A stretch of DNA of 64,000 nt, taken from positions 8,786,501 through 8,850,500 of the forward strand of contig NZ_JAUSUZ010000001.1 of the NCBI RefSeq assembly GCF_030813715.1, given 5' to 3'. Below are positions 24,627-32,190 of this stretch, piece by piece. Made by a program: the position numbers and the translations under genes. This stretch comes from Catenuloplanes indicus. Lineage in GTDB: Bacteria > Actinomycetota > Actinomycetes > Mycobacteriales > Micromonosporaceae. The first letter of the stretch is position 1. Each line of letters opens with the position of its first letter. A model generated the notes under the pieces. The model was not told where the DNA came from. It saw nothing but the letters and a program-made list of their open reading frames with translations, and did not search any database.

Positions 24627-25937
24627 ATGACAAACGGCATGTCCCGGCGTACGATTCTGTCCCTCGCGGGCGCGGTCGGCGCGTCGACCGCGCTCGCGGC
24701 CTGCGGTGGCGGTGGCGGTGACGCGGGCGGGGAACTCTCCACCGAACCGGTCACGCTGCGCTTCACCTGGTGGGGCTCGGACGCGCGGCACAAGCGCACC
24801 CAGCAGGCGATCGACCTGTTCACGGCCAAGTACCCGAACATCACCGTCAAGGGCGAGTTCAAGGACTGGAACGGCTACTGGGACAGCCTGGCCACCACGG
24901 TCGCTGCGAACGACGCGCCGGACATCATCCAGATGGACGAGCTCTACCTCGCGTCGTACGCCGAGCGCGGCGCGCTGCTCGACCTGGGCACCGCGTCGAA
25001 CCACCTGAGGACCGCGGACATCGAGCCGGCCGCGCTGGACACCGGCAAGGTCGACGGTAAGCAGTACGCGATCCCGACCGGCCTCACCGCGTACTCGTTC
25101 ATCGTCAACGACGACCTGCTCAAGCAGTACGACGTGATGCTGCCGGACACCGCGACCTGGTCCTGGGAGGACCTGCGCACGGTCGGCGACCAGGTCTCCA
25201 AGGCCAGTGGCGGCAAGGTCGACGGCGTCCAGCTCTGGGGCTTCGACACCGGTTCGGTCAACGTCTGGCTCCGCCAGCAGGGCGCGTCGTTGTACGACGA
25301 GTCCGGCAGGGTCTCCGCGCCACCGGCCGTGCTCGCCCAGTACTGGCAGTACCTGCTGGACCTGTCGAAGGCCGGCATAGGCCCGGCCGCGTCGGTCACC
25401 ATCGAGCGGGCCGGTGCCGCGCTGGACCAGTCCGGCATGGCCACGAACGCGACCGCGATCGGCACGTCGTGGAACACCCAGCTGACGTCGTTCGCGGCGG
25501 CCAGCGGCCAGAACCTGCGGCTGGTGCAGATCCCGGGCGAGTCCCAGGTGGGTACGCCGGGCGCCTACTACAAGCCGTCCATGTACTGGGCGATCTCCGC
25601 CCGGTCGAAACAGCCGGCCGAGGCCGCCGCGTTCGTCGACTTCCTGCTCAACACGCAGGAGGCCGCGGACGTGCTGCTCACCGACCGGGGCGTGCCGGGC
25701 AACACGACGATCCGGGCCGCGCTCGCGCCGAAGCTCACCGCCACCGACAAGGCCGCCGCGGACTACCTGGACACGGTCAAGGTCGGCCCGGCACCGCGCG
25801 TCACGCCGAACGGCGCCAGCGGCATCGAGGCGATCCTGAAGCGGCACACCGAGGAGGTCCTGTTCGAGCGCAAGACGCCGCAGGCCGCCGCGGAGTCGTT
25901 CATCAAGGAACTGCAGACCGAGATCGACGCCGCCTGA
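24627..25937 (+). CDS. Extracellular sugar-binding lipoprotein
   Basis: 436 residues. The N-terminus MTNGMSRRTILSLAGAVGA has a twin-arginine motif and leads to a lipobox ending ALAAC (Cys about 28), then a Gly-rich linker. The mature part is a cluster-B (type 1) binding fold: LRFTWWGSDARHKRTQQAID, PDIIQMDELYLASYAERG, and a DFLLNTQEAADVLL segment near the C-terminus. It captures the sugar for the two permeases upstream. A stable hairpin directly follows and may raise its relative expression. Confidence 0.93.
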   Translation: MTNGMSRRTILSLAGAVGASTALAACGGGGGDAGGELSTEPVTLRFTWWGSDARHKRTQQAIDLFTAKYPNITVKGEFKDWNGYWDSLATTVAANDAPDIIQMDELYLASYAERGALLDLGTASNHLRTADIEPAALDTGKVDGKQYAIPTGLTAYSFIVNDDLLKQYDVMLPDTATWSWEDLRTVGDQVSKASGGKVDGVQLWGFDTGSVNVWLRQQGASLYDESGRVSAPPAVLAQYWQYLLDLSKAGIGPAASVTIERAGAALDQSGMATNATAIGTSWNTQLTSFAAASGQNLRLVQIPGESQVGTPGAYYKPSMYWAISARSKQPAEAAAFVDFLLNTQEAADVLLTDRGVPGNTTIRAALAPKLTATDKAAADYLDTVKVGPAPRVTPNGASGIEAILKRHTEEVLFERKTPQAAAESFIKELQTEIDAA

Positions 25938-25950
25938 CCACCAGCGCAGC

Positions 25951-25976
25951 GGGCCGGTGCCGGACGGCACCGGCCC
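25951..25976 (+). terminator. Intra-operon hairpin after the binding-protein gene
   Basis: A perfect 12-bp stem GGGCCGGTGCCG / CGGCACCGGCCC with a 2-base loop, between the binding protein and the first dehydrogenase. Such structures usually protect upstream mRNA and reduce read-through, so the importer would be made in excess over the enzymes. Confidence 0.6.
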
Positions 25977-25995
25977 GGGTACCGAGGAGCGTGGC

Positions 25996-27099
25996 ATGAC
26001 CAAGACCCCCTACCGCGCGGCGATCATCGGCACCGGTGGCATCGCCGCCGCCCACGCGCAGGCGCTGCGCGCCCACCCGGGCCGGGTGGAACTCGCCGCG
26101 GTCGTCGACGTCGACGCGGACCGGGCCCGCACGTTCGCGACCGCGTGGGACGTGCCCGCGGCCGCGCCGGCCCTGACCGCACTGCTCGACTCCGGCGGCA
26201 TCGACCTGGTCCACCTGTGCACGCCGCCGTCCACGCACGCGCCGCTCGCGATCGAGGCGCTGCGCGCCGGCGCGCACGTGCTGGTGGAGAAGCCACCGAC
26301 ACTCTCGCTGTCCGAACTGGACGACGTCGCGACCGTGTCGAAGGAGACCGGCCGGCACGTCGCCACCGTGTTCCAGCACCGGTTCGGCACCGGCGCGGTC
26401 CGGCTGCGCGCGCTCGTGGCGGACGGCTACCTGGGCGAATCGCTGCTGGCCACCTGCGACACGCTCTGGTACCGCGACGACGCGTACTTCGCGGCGCCCT
26501 GGCGCGGGAAGTGGGAGACCGAGGGCGGCGGCCCGACCATGGGCCACGGCATCCACCAGTTCGACCTGCTGCTGTCCGTGCTCGGGCCGTGGGAGCGGGT
26601 CACCGCGGTGGCCGGCCGGCGGGCCCGGCACCAGGTGCATACCGAGGACGTGTCGATGGCGCTGGTCACGTTCGCGGACGGCACGCTCGCGTCCGTGGTC
26701 AACTCGGTGGTCTCGCCGCGCCAGACGTCCGCGCTGCGTTTCGACTTCGCGCGTGCCACGGTCGAGCTGACCCACCTGTACGGCTACACCGACGACCACT
26801 GGACCGTCACGCCCGCGCCCGGCGCCGGTGACGTCAAGCGGCGCTGGTACGCGGACTGGGACGACGTCGAGTCCGGCCACGCCGGGCAGCTGGCGGCCGT
26901 GCTGGACGCGCTGGACGCCGGCACCGAGCCACCGGTCACGCTCGCGGACACCCGCCGGACCATGGAGTTCGTCGCGGCGCTGTACAGGTCCGCGTTCACC
27001 GGCGCACCGGTGCGGGCCGGCGAGATCGGCCCGGACGACCCGTTCGCGGCCCGGATGAACGGCACCGACACACCCTGGGAAGGAACCCGTACGGCATGA
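25996..27099 (+). CDS. Gfo/Idh/MocA-family oxidoreductase
   Basis: 367 residues. N-terminal Rossmann fold (AIIGTGGIAAAHAQAL), the family motif VEKPPTLS near residue 100 with the catalytic-site Lys, and a C-terminal sheet domain with GHGIHQFDLLL. These enzymes oxidise or reduce sugars and inositols with NAD(P). GAGGAG precedes the ATG at 25996. It overlaps the DUF6807 gene by ATGA. A second, divergent family member closes the operon, suggesting a two-step redox conversion such as epimerisation or 3-keto formation. Confidence 0.93.
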   Translation: MTKTPYRAAIIGTGGIAAAHAQALRAHPGRVELAAVVDVDADRARTFATAWDVPAAAPALTALLDSGGIDLVHLCTPPSTHAPLAIEALRAGAHVLVEKPPTLSLSELDDVATVSKETGRHVATVFQHRFGTGAVRLRALVADGYLGESLLATCDTLWYRDDAYFAAPWRGKWETEGGGPTMGHGIHQFDLLLSVLGPWERVTAVAGRRARHQVHTEDVSMALVTFADGTLASVVNSVVSPRQTSALRFDFARATVELTHLYGYTDDHWTVTPAPGAGDVKRRWYADWDDVESGHAGQLAAVLDALDAGTEPPVTLADTRRTMEFVAALYRSAFTGAPVRAGEIGPDDPFAARMNGTDTPWEGTRTA

Positions 27100-28004
27100 G
27101 TCTCCAGGTCGATCACACGCTCGGCAGGGAGGTCACGGTCACGGCCGGGGACGTCCCGATCGTCACCTACGTCTACGTGCCGGACACGGTGCAGCTGGAG
27201 TCGCCGAAGCCGTACCTGCACCCGATCCGCACGCTCGCCGGTGATCTGGTCTCGCTGTTCCGGCCGCACGACCACGTCTGGCACAAGGGCATCGCCTGGT
27301 CGCTGCCGCACCTGGGCGAGCACAACTTCTGGGGCGGCCCGACCTACGTGCACGGCCGGTTCTACGTGCAGCAGGAGAACAACGGCACGGCCGCGCACCG
27401 GGAGATGACGCGGCTGACCGTGGACGGCGACACGGCCGCGCTCACCCACACGCTGGACTGGACGTCCCAGCAGGGCGTGCCGGTGGTCGACGAGACCCGT
27501 TCGCTGACCGTCTCGCTGCTGGACGCCGTGAGCTGGGCGCTGACGTTCGAGACCGCGATGACCAACGTCTCCGGCACGACGCTCCACATCGGATCGCCGA
27601 CCACCAAGGGCCGGGAGAACGCCGGGTACGGCGGGCTGTTCTGGCGCGGGCCGCGCAGCTTCACCAACGGCACCGCGCAGTCACCGGACGGCGTCGGCGC
27701 GGACGACCTGCGCGGCACCCGCGCGGCATGGTTCGCCTACCGCGGCAAGCACGACGAGACCGGCCGCGCGTCCACCGTCGTGATGGTCGACGACACCCGC
27801 AACCCGCAGCACCCGCCGCAGTGGTTCACCCGCAGCGAGGACTTCGCCTGCCTCTGCCCGGCGCCGTTCTTCAGCGAGGAACTGCCGTTCGAGGCGGGCG
27901 GCACACTGACGTTCCGCTACGCGGTGGTCATCGCCTCCGGCGACCACGGCGACGAGGGTACGCACGAGCTGGCCGCGCAGGGCCGGAACGTGCTGGCGTC
28001 ATGA
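27096..28004 (+). CDS. DUF6807 protein (often mislabelled PmoA)
   Basis: 302 residues, beta-rich, no signal peptide. The conserved features are KPYLHPIRTLAGD, FRPHDHVWHKGIAWSLPHLGEHNFWGG (several His and a Trp cluster) and SPTTKGRENAGYGGLFWRGPRSF. The fold resembles aldose-epimerase-like beta-sandwiches (inference). The 'methane oxygenase PmoA' label seen on relatives has no basis, since no membrane helices exist. Overlaps both neighbours by 4 bases. It probably acts on the same sugar as the flanking dehydrogenases. Confidence 0.85.
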   Translation: MSLQVDHTLGREVTVTAGDVPIVTYVYVPDTVQLESPKPYLHPIRTLAGDLVSLFRPHDHVWHKGIAWSLPHLGEHNFWGGPTYVHGRFYVQQENNGTAAHREMTRLTVDGDTAALTHTLDWTSQQGVPVVDETRSLTVSLLDAVSWALTFETAMTNVSGTTLHIGSPTTKGRENAGYGGLFWRGPRSFTNGTAQSPDGVGADDLRGTRAAWFAYRGKHDETGRASTVVMVDDTRNPQHPPQWFTRSEDFACLCPAPFFSEELPFEAGGTLTFRYAVVIASGDHGDEGTHELAAQGRNVLAS

Positions 28005-28720
28005 CGTTCCCCGGCGGCACCTCGGTCAGTCACCTCACCGTCTACACCGGACGGTGCCTGGACGGGCTGGCCGGCGGCACACCGCACCTGCACACCGCGT
28101 CCACCGAGGCGTACGTGGTCACCGGCGGCACCGGCGCGCTGCAGACGCTGGACGCGTCCGGCTTCCGGGAGACGCCGCTGGCCGCGGGCTCGCTGCTCTG
28201 GTTCACGCCCGGCGTCATCCACCGCGCGGTCAACCACGGCGACCTGCGGGTGGTGGTCGTCATGTCGAACGCCGGCCTGCCCGAGGCCGGCGACGCGGTG
28301 ATGACGTTCCCGCCGGAGGTACTGCGGACCGCCGAGTCCTACCAGGCTGCGGCCGTGCTGCCGCGCGAGGACGAGGAGGCGGTCGCTCGCCGCCGGGACC
28401 TCGCGGTCGCGGAGTTCCTCCGGCTGCGCGCGGCGGTGGAGAGTGACGACTTCGCGCCGCTGCACGCGTTCTACGAAGCGGCCGCGCGCCTGGTGCGGGC
28501 GAACGTGCCGCGGTGGCGGGAGATCTGGCGGGAGACGGTCGCCGCGCAGGCCGCCCGGACCGCCGGCATGTTGAAGAACCTTGATGCGGGCGACGCCGTG
28601 CACCTCCGTGCGGGAGCCGTGTCCGGCGCGCCGCGGAGCGAGACCGAGGGCTGGGGCATGTGCGGCCGGCTCGGCACCCACGACGTCCGTCATCCCCAGC
28701 GACCCGGAGGTTCGCAGTGA
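28001..28720 (+). CDS. Cupin-domain protein
   Basis: 239 residues. A cupin barrel fills residues 10-105 with metal motif 1 (PHLHTASTEAYVVTGG, His-x-His plus Glu) and motif 2 (PGVIHRAVNHGD). The C-terminal 130 residues are helical and then end in a Gly/Arg-rich tail. It is likely a metal-dependent sugar isomerase, epimerase or sensor; the sequence does not tell which. Starts with ATGA overlap and ends with GTGA overlap to the next gene. Confidence 0.85.
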   Translation: MTFPGGTSVSHLTVYTGRCLDGLAGGTPHLHTASTEAYVVTGGTGALQTLDASGFRETPLAAGSLLWFTPGVIHRAVNHGDLRVVVVMSNAGLPEAGDAVMTFPPEVLRTAESYQAAAVLPREDEEAVARRRDLAVAEFLRLRAAVESDDFAPLHAFYEAAARLVRANVPRWREIWRETVAAQAARTAGMLKNLDAGDAVHLRAGAVSGAPRSETEGWGMCGRLGTHDVRHPQRPGGSQ

Positions 28721-29994
28721 CCCGCCGCTACGCCATCATCGGTCTCGGCCACCGCGCCCAGATGTACGTGGACGCACTGCTCGGGGACTGGAGCGACACC
28801 GGCACGATCGCCGCGTTCCTGGACACCAACCGGACCCGGATGGACTACCACAACTCTCGGCTGCCCTCGCCCGTACCCACGTTCGGTCCTGAGGGTCTGC
28901 AAGAGCTTCTGGCCCTGTCCGACGCGGTGATCGTGACCAGTGTGGACGCCACCCACGCCGGCTACGTGGTCGCCGCGCTCGACGCCGGGCTGGACGTGGT
29001 GTGCGAGAAACCGCTGACCGTGGACGAGGAGGGGTGCGCACGCATCGCCGCGGCGGCCGAACGCGCCCGTGGCACGCTCGTCGTCACGTTCAACTACCGC
29101 TACTCGCCGCGGAACTCCGCGGTCCGCGAGCTGATCGCGTCCGGGCGGATCGGTGACATCACCGCGGTGCACTTCGAGTGGGCGCTGGACACCGCGCACG
29201 GCGCCGACTACTTCCGGCGCTGGCACCGCGACCGCGCCAGCTCCGGCGGCCTGCTGGTGCACAAGTCCACGCACCACTTCGACCTGATCAACTGGTGGCT
29301 GGCCAGCCATCCGGAGCTGGTCTTCGCGCAGACCGCGCTGCGCTTCTACGGCGATCAGGGCGCGCGGGCCGGTGCGCAGCGGCCGGCCCGGGCCAAGGGC
29401 GCACCCGGGCTCGGCACCGACCCGTTCCTGCTGGACGCGGCCGCCGACCCGCGGCTCAAGGCGCTCTACCTGGACGCGGAGCACGAGGACGGGTACCTGC
29501 GCGACCAGGACGTCTTCGCGCCCGGCGTGACCATCGACGACACCATGTCCGTGCTGATCCGGTACGCCAGCCGCGCGCTGGTCACCTACTCGCTGACCGC
29601 ATACAGCCCGTTCGAGGGTTACCGGGTCGCGTTCACCGGCACCCGCGGCCGGATCGAGCTGGAGGTCGGCGAGCGCGCCTGGACGCCGGTCAACGCGGCC
29701 ATCGACCCGAGCGCCGGGCTGCACGCGGCCGACTCCTCCTGGGAGCGGCTGACCGTGCAGGAGCATTGGGGCACGCCGGAGGAGGTGCCGATCATCCGCG
29801 GCGAGGGTGGCCACGGCGGCGGCGACGGACTGCTGCTCGACGACGTGTTCCGCGGCCCGTCCGGCGACCCGCTCGCCCGGCAGGCCGGATACCGCGACGG
29901 CATCCGCAGCGTGCTCACCGGCGTCGCCGCGAACCGGTCCGCCGCGACCGGCGCGCCGGTGACCCTCGCGGACGAGGGGACTCGCCTAACCTGA
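28717..29994 (+). CDS. Gfo/Idh/MocA-family oxidoreductase, second copy
   Basis: 425 residues. Rossmann motif YAIIGLGHRAQMYVDALL, EKPLTVDEEG near residue 105, and the catalytic-domain segment SSGGLLVHKSTHHFDLINWW. It is longer than the first copy and has an insertion around residues 225-265 (QRPARAKGAPGLGTDPFLLD). GGAGG lies 6 bases before the GTG start, which overlaps the cupin stop. Last gene of the operon. Confidence 0.92.
   Translation: MTRRYAIIGLGHRAQMYVDALLGDWSDTGTIAAFLDTNRTRMDYHNSRLPSPVPTFGPEGLQELLALSDAVIVTSVDATHAGYVVAALDAGLDVVCEKPLTVDEEGCARIAAAAERARGTLVVTFNYRYSPRNSAVRELIASGRIGDITAVHFEWALDTAHGADYFRRWHRDRASSGGLLVHKSTHHFDLINWWLASHPELVFAQTALRFYGDQGARAGAQRPARAKGAPGLGTDPFLLDAAADPRLKALYLDAEHEDGYLRDQDVFAPGVTIDDTMSVLIRYASRALVTYSLTAYSPFEGYRVAFTGTRGRIELEVGERAWTPVNAAIDPSAGLHAADSSWERLTVQEHWGTPEEVPIIRGEGGHGGGDGLLLDDVFRGPSGDPLARQAGYRDGIRSVLTGVAANRSAATGAPVTLADEGTRLT
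29987..29992 (+). promoter_or_regulatory. Leaderless -10 element TAACCT
   Basis: TAACCT lies 6 bases before the GTG at 29999, overlapping the end of the preceding dehydrogenase gene. No Shine-Dalgarno is present, so the antiporter may be expressed from its own leaderless transcript. Confidence 0.4.
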
Positions 29995-29998
29995 GCCG

Positions 29999-31504
29999 GT
30001 GAACGGCGTTCAACTTCTGCTCATCGCCGGGGCCGGGATCGCGGTCGCCGCGGTTGCCCGCCGCAAGGGCCTCGAGCCCGGCATGTTCGTCGTGGTGCTG
30101 GCCGCGGCTGCCTCGTTCCTCCCGGGCATGCCGCGGCTGGAGCTGGAGAGCGAGGTCATCCTCGCGATCGTGGTGCCGCCGCTGCTCTACTCCGCGGCGC
30201 GCGGCGCCTCGTTCGCGGGCTTCCGCCGGAACCTGCGCCCGATCATCTCGCTCGGCGTGCTGCTCGTGGTGCTCACCGCGGGCGCGCTCGGCCTGATCGC
30301 CGGGTGGCTGCTGCCGTCGATCGGCGCGGCCGCGTTCGTGCTCGGCGCGGTGCTGGCGCCGCCGGACACGATCACCACGGTCTCGCACGGCGAGGAGATC
30401 GGGCTGCCGGAGCGCGCGACGTCCGTGCTCACCGGCGAGAGCCTGGTCAACGACGCGACCGCGCTGACGCTGTTCAGCATCGCGATCGCGGCGGTGGACG
30501 GCGCGCACACCACGGTCGGTGCGGGTGTGGCGGAGTTCTTCCGGTCCGCGTTCCTCGGCGTCGGCATCGGCGCGCTGCTGGCCACCGCGACGCTGCTGAT
30601 CCGCCGCTGGCTGCGCGACGCCACGCTGGAGACCGCGCTGGTGCTGCTGCTGCCGTTCACCGCGTTCCTCGCGGCCGAGGCGGCGCACGTGTCCGGCATC
30701 CTCGCGGTCGTGATGGCCTCGTTCCTGGTCAGCGTCAACCTCAGGCTCGACCCGAACCACGAGTACCCGGGCGCGTACCGGACCAGGGTGCGGGAGAACG
30801 AGGTCTGGCCGGTGCTGGACTTCCTGCTGGAGACGTTCGTCTTCGCGTACATCGGGCTGCAGTTGCGGTTCGTCCTGGAGGATCTCGTGTCGGCCGGCGA
30901 GCCGGGTCTCGGCCGGACGCTGCTCGCGGCCGGTGTGCTGCTGGCGGCCGCGATCGTGATCCGGATCGCCGGCGTCTACGCGCTGTTCGGGCGCTGGATG
31001 CTGCGGGCCCGGATGACCGCGCGGCGCCGCGAGCGCGATCCCGTGTTCCGGGCCGCCCGGGAACGGTGGATCGCCCGCGGGGGTCTGCCGCCGGACCCGC
31101 CCACCCAGCGGGAGACGCTGCTGGCCGGGTGGACCGGCATGCGCGGCATCCTGACGCTCGCGGCCGCGGCGGCGATCCCGGAGACCACGTCGTCCGGCGT
31201 GCCGTTCCCGGGCCGCGACGAGATCCAGGCGATCGCGCTGTTCGTCACGCTCGGCACGCTGATCATCCAGGGGACCACGATCGGCGCGCTGGCCCGGCTG
31301 CTGCGGTTCGACCTGGCGGGAGAGCGGGCCGCGCGGGAGCAGATGCGCGCCGCCGGCCGCGCGCTGCTCGCCGGCCGGGACTTCCAGGAGCAACGGGCGG
31401 CGGTACGCACGGCGGTGCGCGACCGGACGCTGTCCGAGGAGGTCGCGCGCGAGCTGATCGACGACATCGACCTGCGGCAGGCAGCCAGTTCAGACCCTAT
31501 GTAG
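29999..31504 (+). CDS. CPA1-family Na+/H+ antiporter (NhaP-like)
   Basis: 501 residues with about twelve membrane helices. The ion-binding core is evident: LAPPDTITTVSHGEEIGLPERATSVLTGESLVNDATALTLF is the NhaP-type region with the conserved Asn-Asp pair. GWTGMRGILTLAAAAAIP follows in the second half. A cytosolic helical tail of about 65 residues (AGERAAREQMRAAGRALL) ends the protein. It should exchange Na+ or K+ for H+ for pH and salt balance. Confidence 0.93.
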   Translation: MNGVQLLLIAGAGIAVAAVARRKGLEPGMFVVVLAAAASFLPGMPRLELESEVILAIVVPPLLYSAARGASFAGFRRNLRPIISLGVLLVVLTAGALGLIAGWLLPSIGAAAFVLGAVLAPPDTITTVSHGEEIGLPERATSVLTGESLVNDATALTLFSIAIAAVDGAHTTVGAGVAEFFRSAFLGVGIGALLATATLLIRRWLRDATLETALVLLLPFTAFLAAEAAHVSGILAVVMASFLVSVNLRLDPNHEYPGAYRTRVRENEVWPVLDFLLETFVFAYIGLQLRFVLEDLVSAGEPGLGRTLLAAGVLLAAAIVIRIAGVYALFGRWMLRARMTARRRERDPVFRAARERWIARGGLPPDPPTQRETLLAGWTGMRGILTLAAAAAIPETTSSGVPFPGRDEIQAIALFVTLGTLIIQGTTIGALARLLRFDLAGERAAREQMRAAGRALLAGRDFQEQRAAVRTAVRDRTLSEEVARELIDDIDLRQAASSDPM

Positions 31505-31507
31505 AAA
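31493..31507 (+). promoter_or_regulatory. PadR-associated box, copy 1 (GACCCTATGTAGAAA)
   Basis: The 13-base string GACCCTATGTAGA occurs here and again at 31896-31908, each just upstream of a PadR-like gene. It is either a shared operator or a shared promoter core. Part of it (TAGAAA) falls 17 bases before the leaderless -10 at 31525-31530. Confidence 0.55.
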
Positions 31508-31537
31508 ATCTGTCGAGGGTGGGCTAGGGTGGCCGCC

Positions 31538-31867
31538 ATGCCACAACCGCTACGCGTCACCGCGGCCGTCTCCAAGGTGCTGGCCGCGTTTCTCGAAGAT
31601 CCCGATGCCGATCGGTACGGCCTGGACCTGATGCGGTCGAGCGGGCACCCGAGCGGCACGCTCTACCCGATCCTGCTGCGCCTGCAGAACGCGGGCTGGG
31701 TGGAGACGCGCTGGGAGGACGTCGACCCGGTCGCGGCCGGCCGTCCGGCCCGGCGCTACTACCGGCTCACGCCGGACGGCGTGGCCTGGGCCCGCACCGA
31801 GCTGGCGGCCCTGCAGGCGCAGCTCAGCCGCGGTCTCGGTGGTGCGACGAAGCCCCGCCCGGCCTGA
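31538..31867 (+). CDS. PadR-family transcriptional regulator
   Basis: 109 residues. A winged-helix PadR domain: RVTAAVSKVLAAFLEDPDADRYGLDLMRSSG, the wing region HPSGTLYPILLRLQNAGWVETRWED, then RRYYRLTPDGVAWARTEL. It has the short PadR-s architecture with little C-terminal dimer helix. TAGGGT (31525-31530) sits 7 bases before the ATG, so the transcript is probably leaderless. A paralogue follows 65 bases downstream. Confidence 0.92.
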   Translation: MPQPLRVTAAVSKVLAAFLEDPDADRYGLDLMRSSGHPSGTLYPILLRLQNAGWVETRWEDVDPVAAGRPARRYYRLTPDGVAWARTELAALQAQLSRGLGGATKPRPA

Positions 31868-31895
31868 TCTCGACCTGATCGTCCCATCCGTGTAC

Positions 31896-31910
31896 GACCC
31901 TATGTAGATA
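31896..31910 (+). promoter_or_regulatory. PadR-associated box, copy 2 (GACCCTATGTAGATA)
   Basis: Second copy of the 13-base box seen at 31493. TAGATA inside it lies 7 bases before the GTG at 31918, so here the box may double as the -10 of a leaderless promoter. Confidence 0.55.
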
Positions 31911-31917
31911 ACCGGTA

Positions 31918-32190
31918 GTGGGGGTATGCATCGTGAACCCGATACGGGTCACCCCGGTGGTGGCGGACGTGCTCGCCGTGTTCCTCCGGGATCCGGCGGC
32001 CGAGCGGTACGGTCTCGACCTGATCCGCGGCAGCGGGCACGCCGGCGGCACCGTCTATCCGATCCTGTTCCGGCTCCGCGCCGGCGGCTGGGCCGAGGCC
32101 CGCTGGGAGGACGCCGGCGACCGCCCGGCCCGCCGCCGCTACCGGCTGACCGGGGACGGCATTCGCACCGCCGTGGGGGGAGTGGCATGA
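31918..32190 (+). CDS. PadR-family regulator, paralogue of the preceding gene
   Basis: 90 residues from GTG 31918; the GTG at 31933 gives an N-terminus (VNPIRVTPVVADVL) that aligns better with its neighbour (MPQPLRVTAAVSKVL) and is an equally good start. Winged-helix core RYGLDLIRGSGHAGGTVYPILFRLRAGGWAEARWED, then RRYRLTGDGI. It overlaps the membrane-protein gene by ATGA, the usual PadR/target arrangement. Confidence 0.9.
   Translation: MGVCIVNPIRVTPVVADVLAVFLRDPAAERYGLDLIRGSGHAGGTVYPILFRLRAGGWAEARWEDAGDRPARRRYRLTGDGIRTAVGGVA

Noticed and set aside
27096-28004. Methane monooxygenase subunit PmoA
   Set aside because: The protein is soluble and beta-rich with no membrane helices or copper motifs; the label is a known misannotation of the DUF6807 family.
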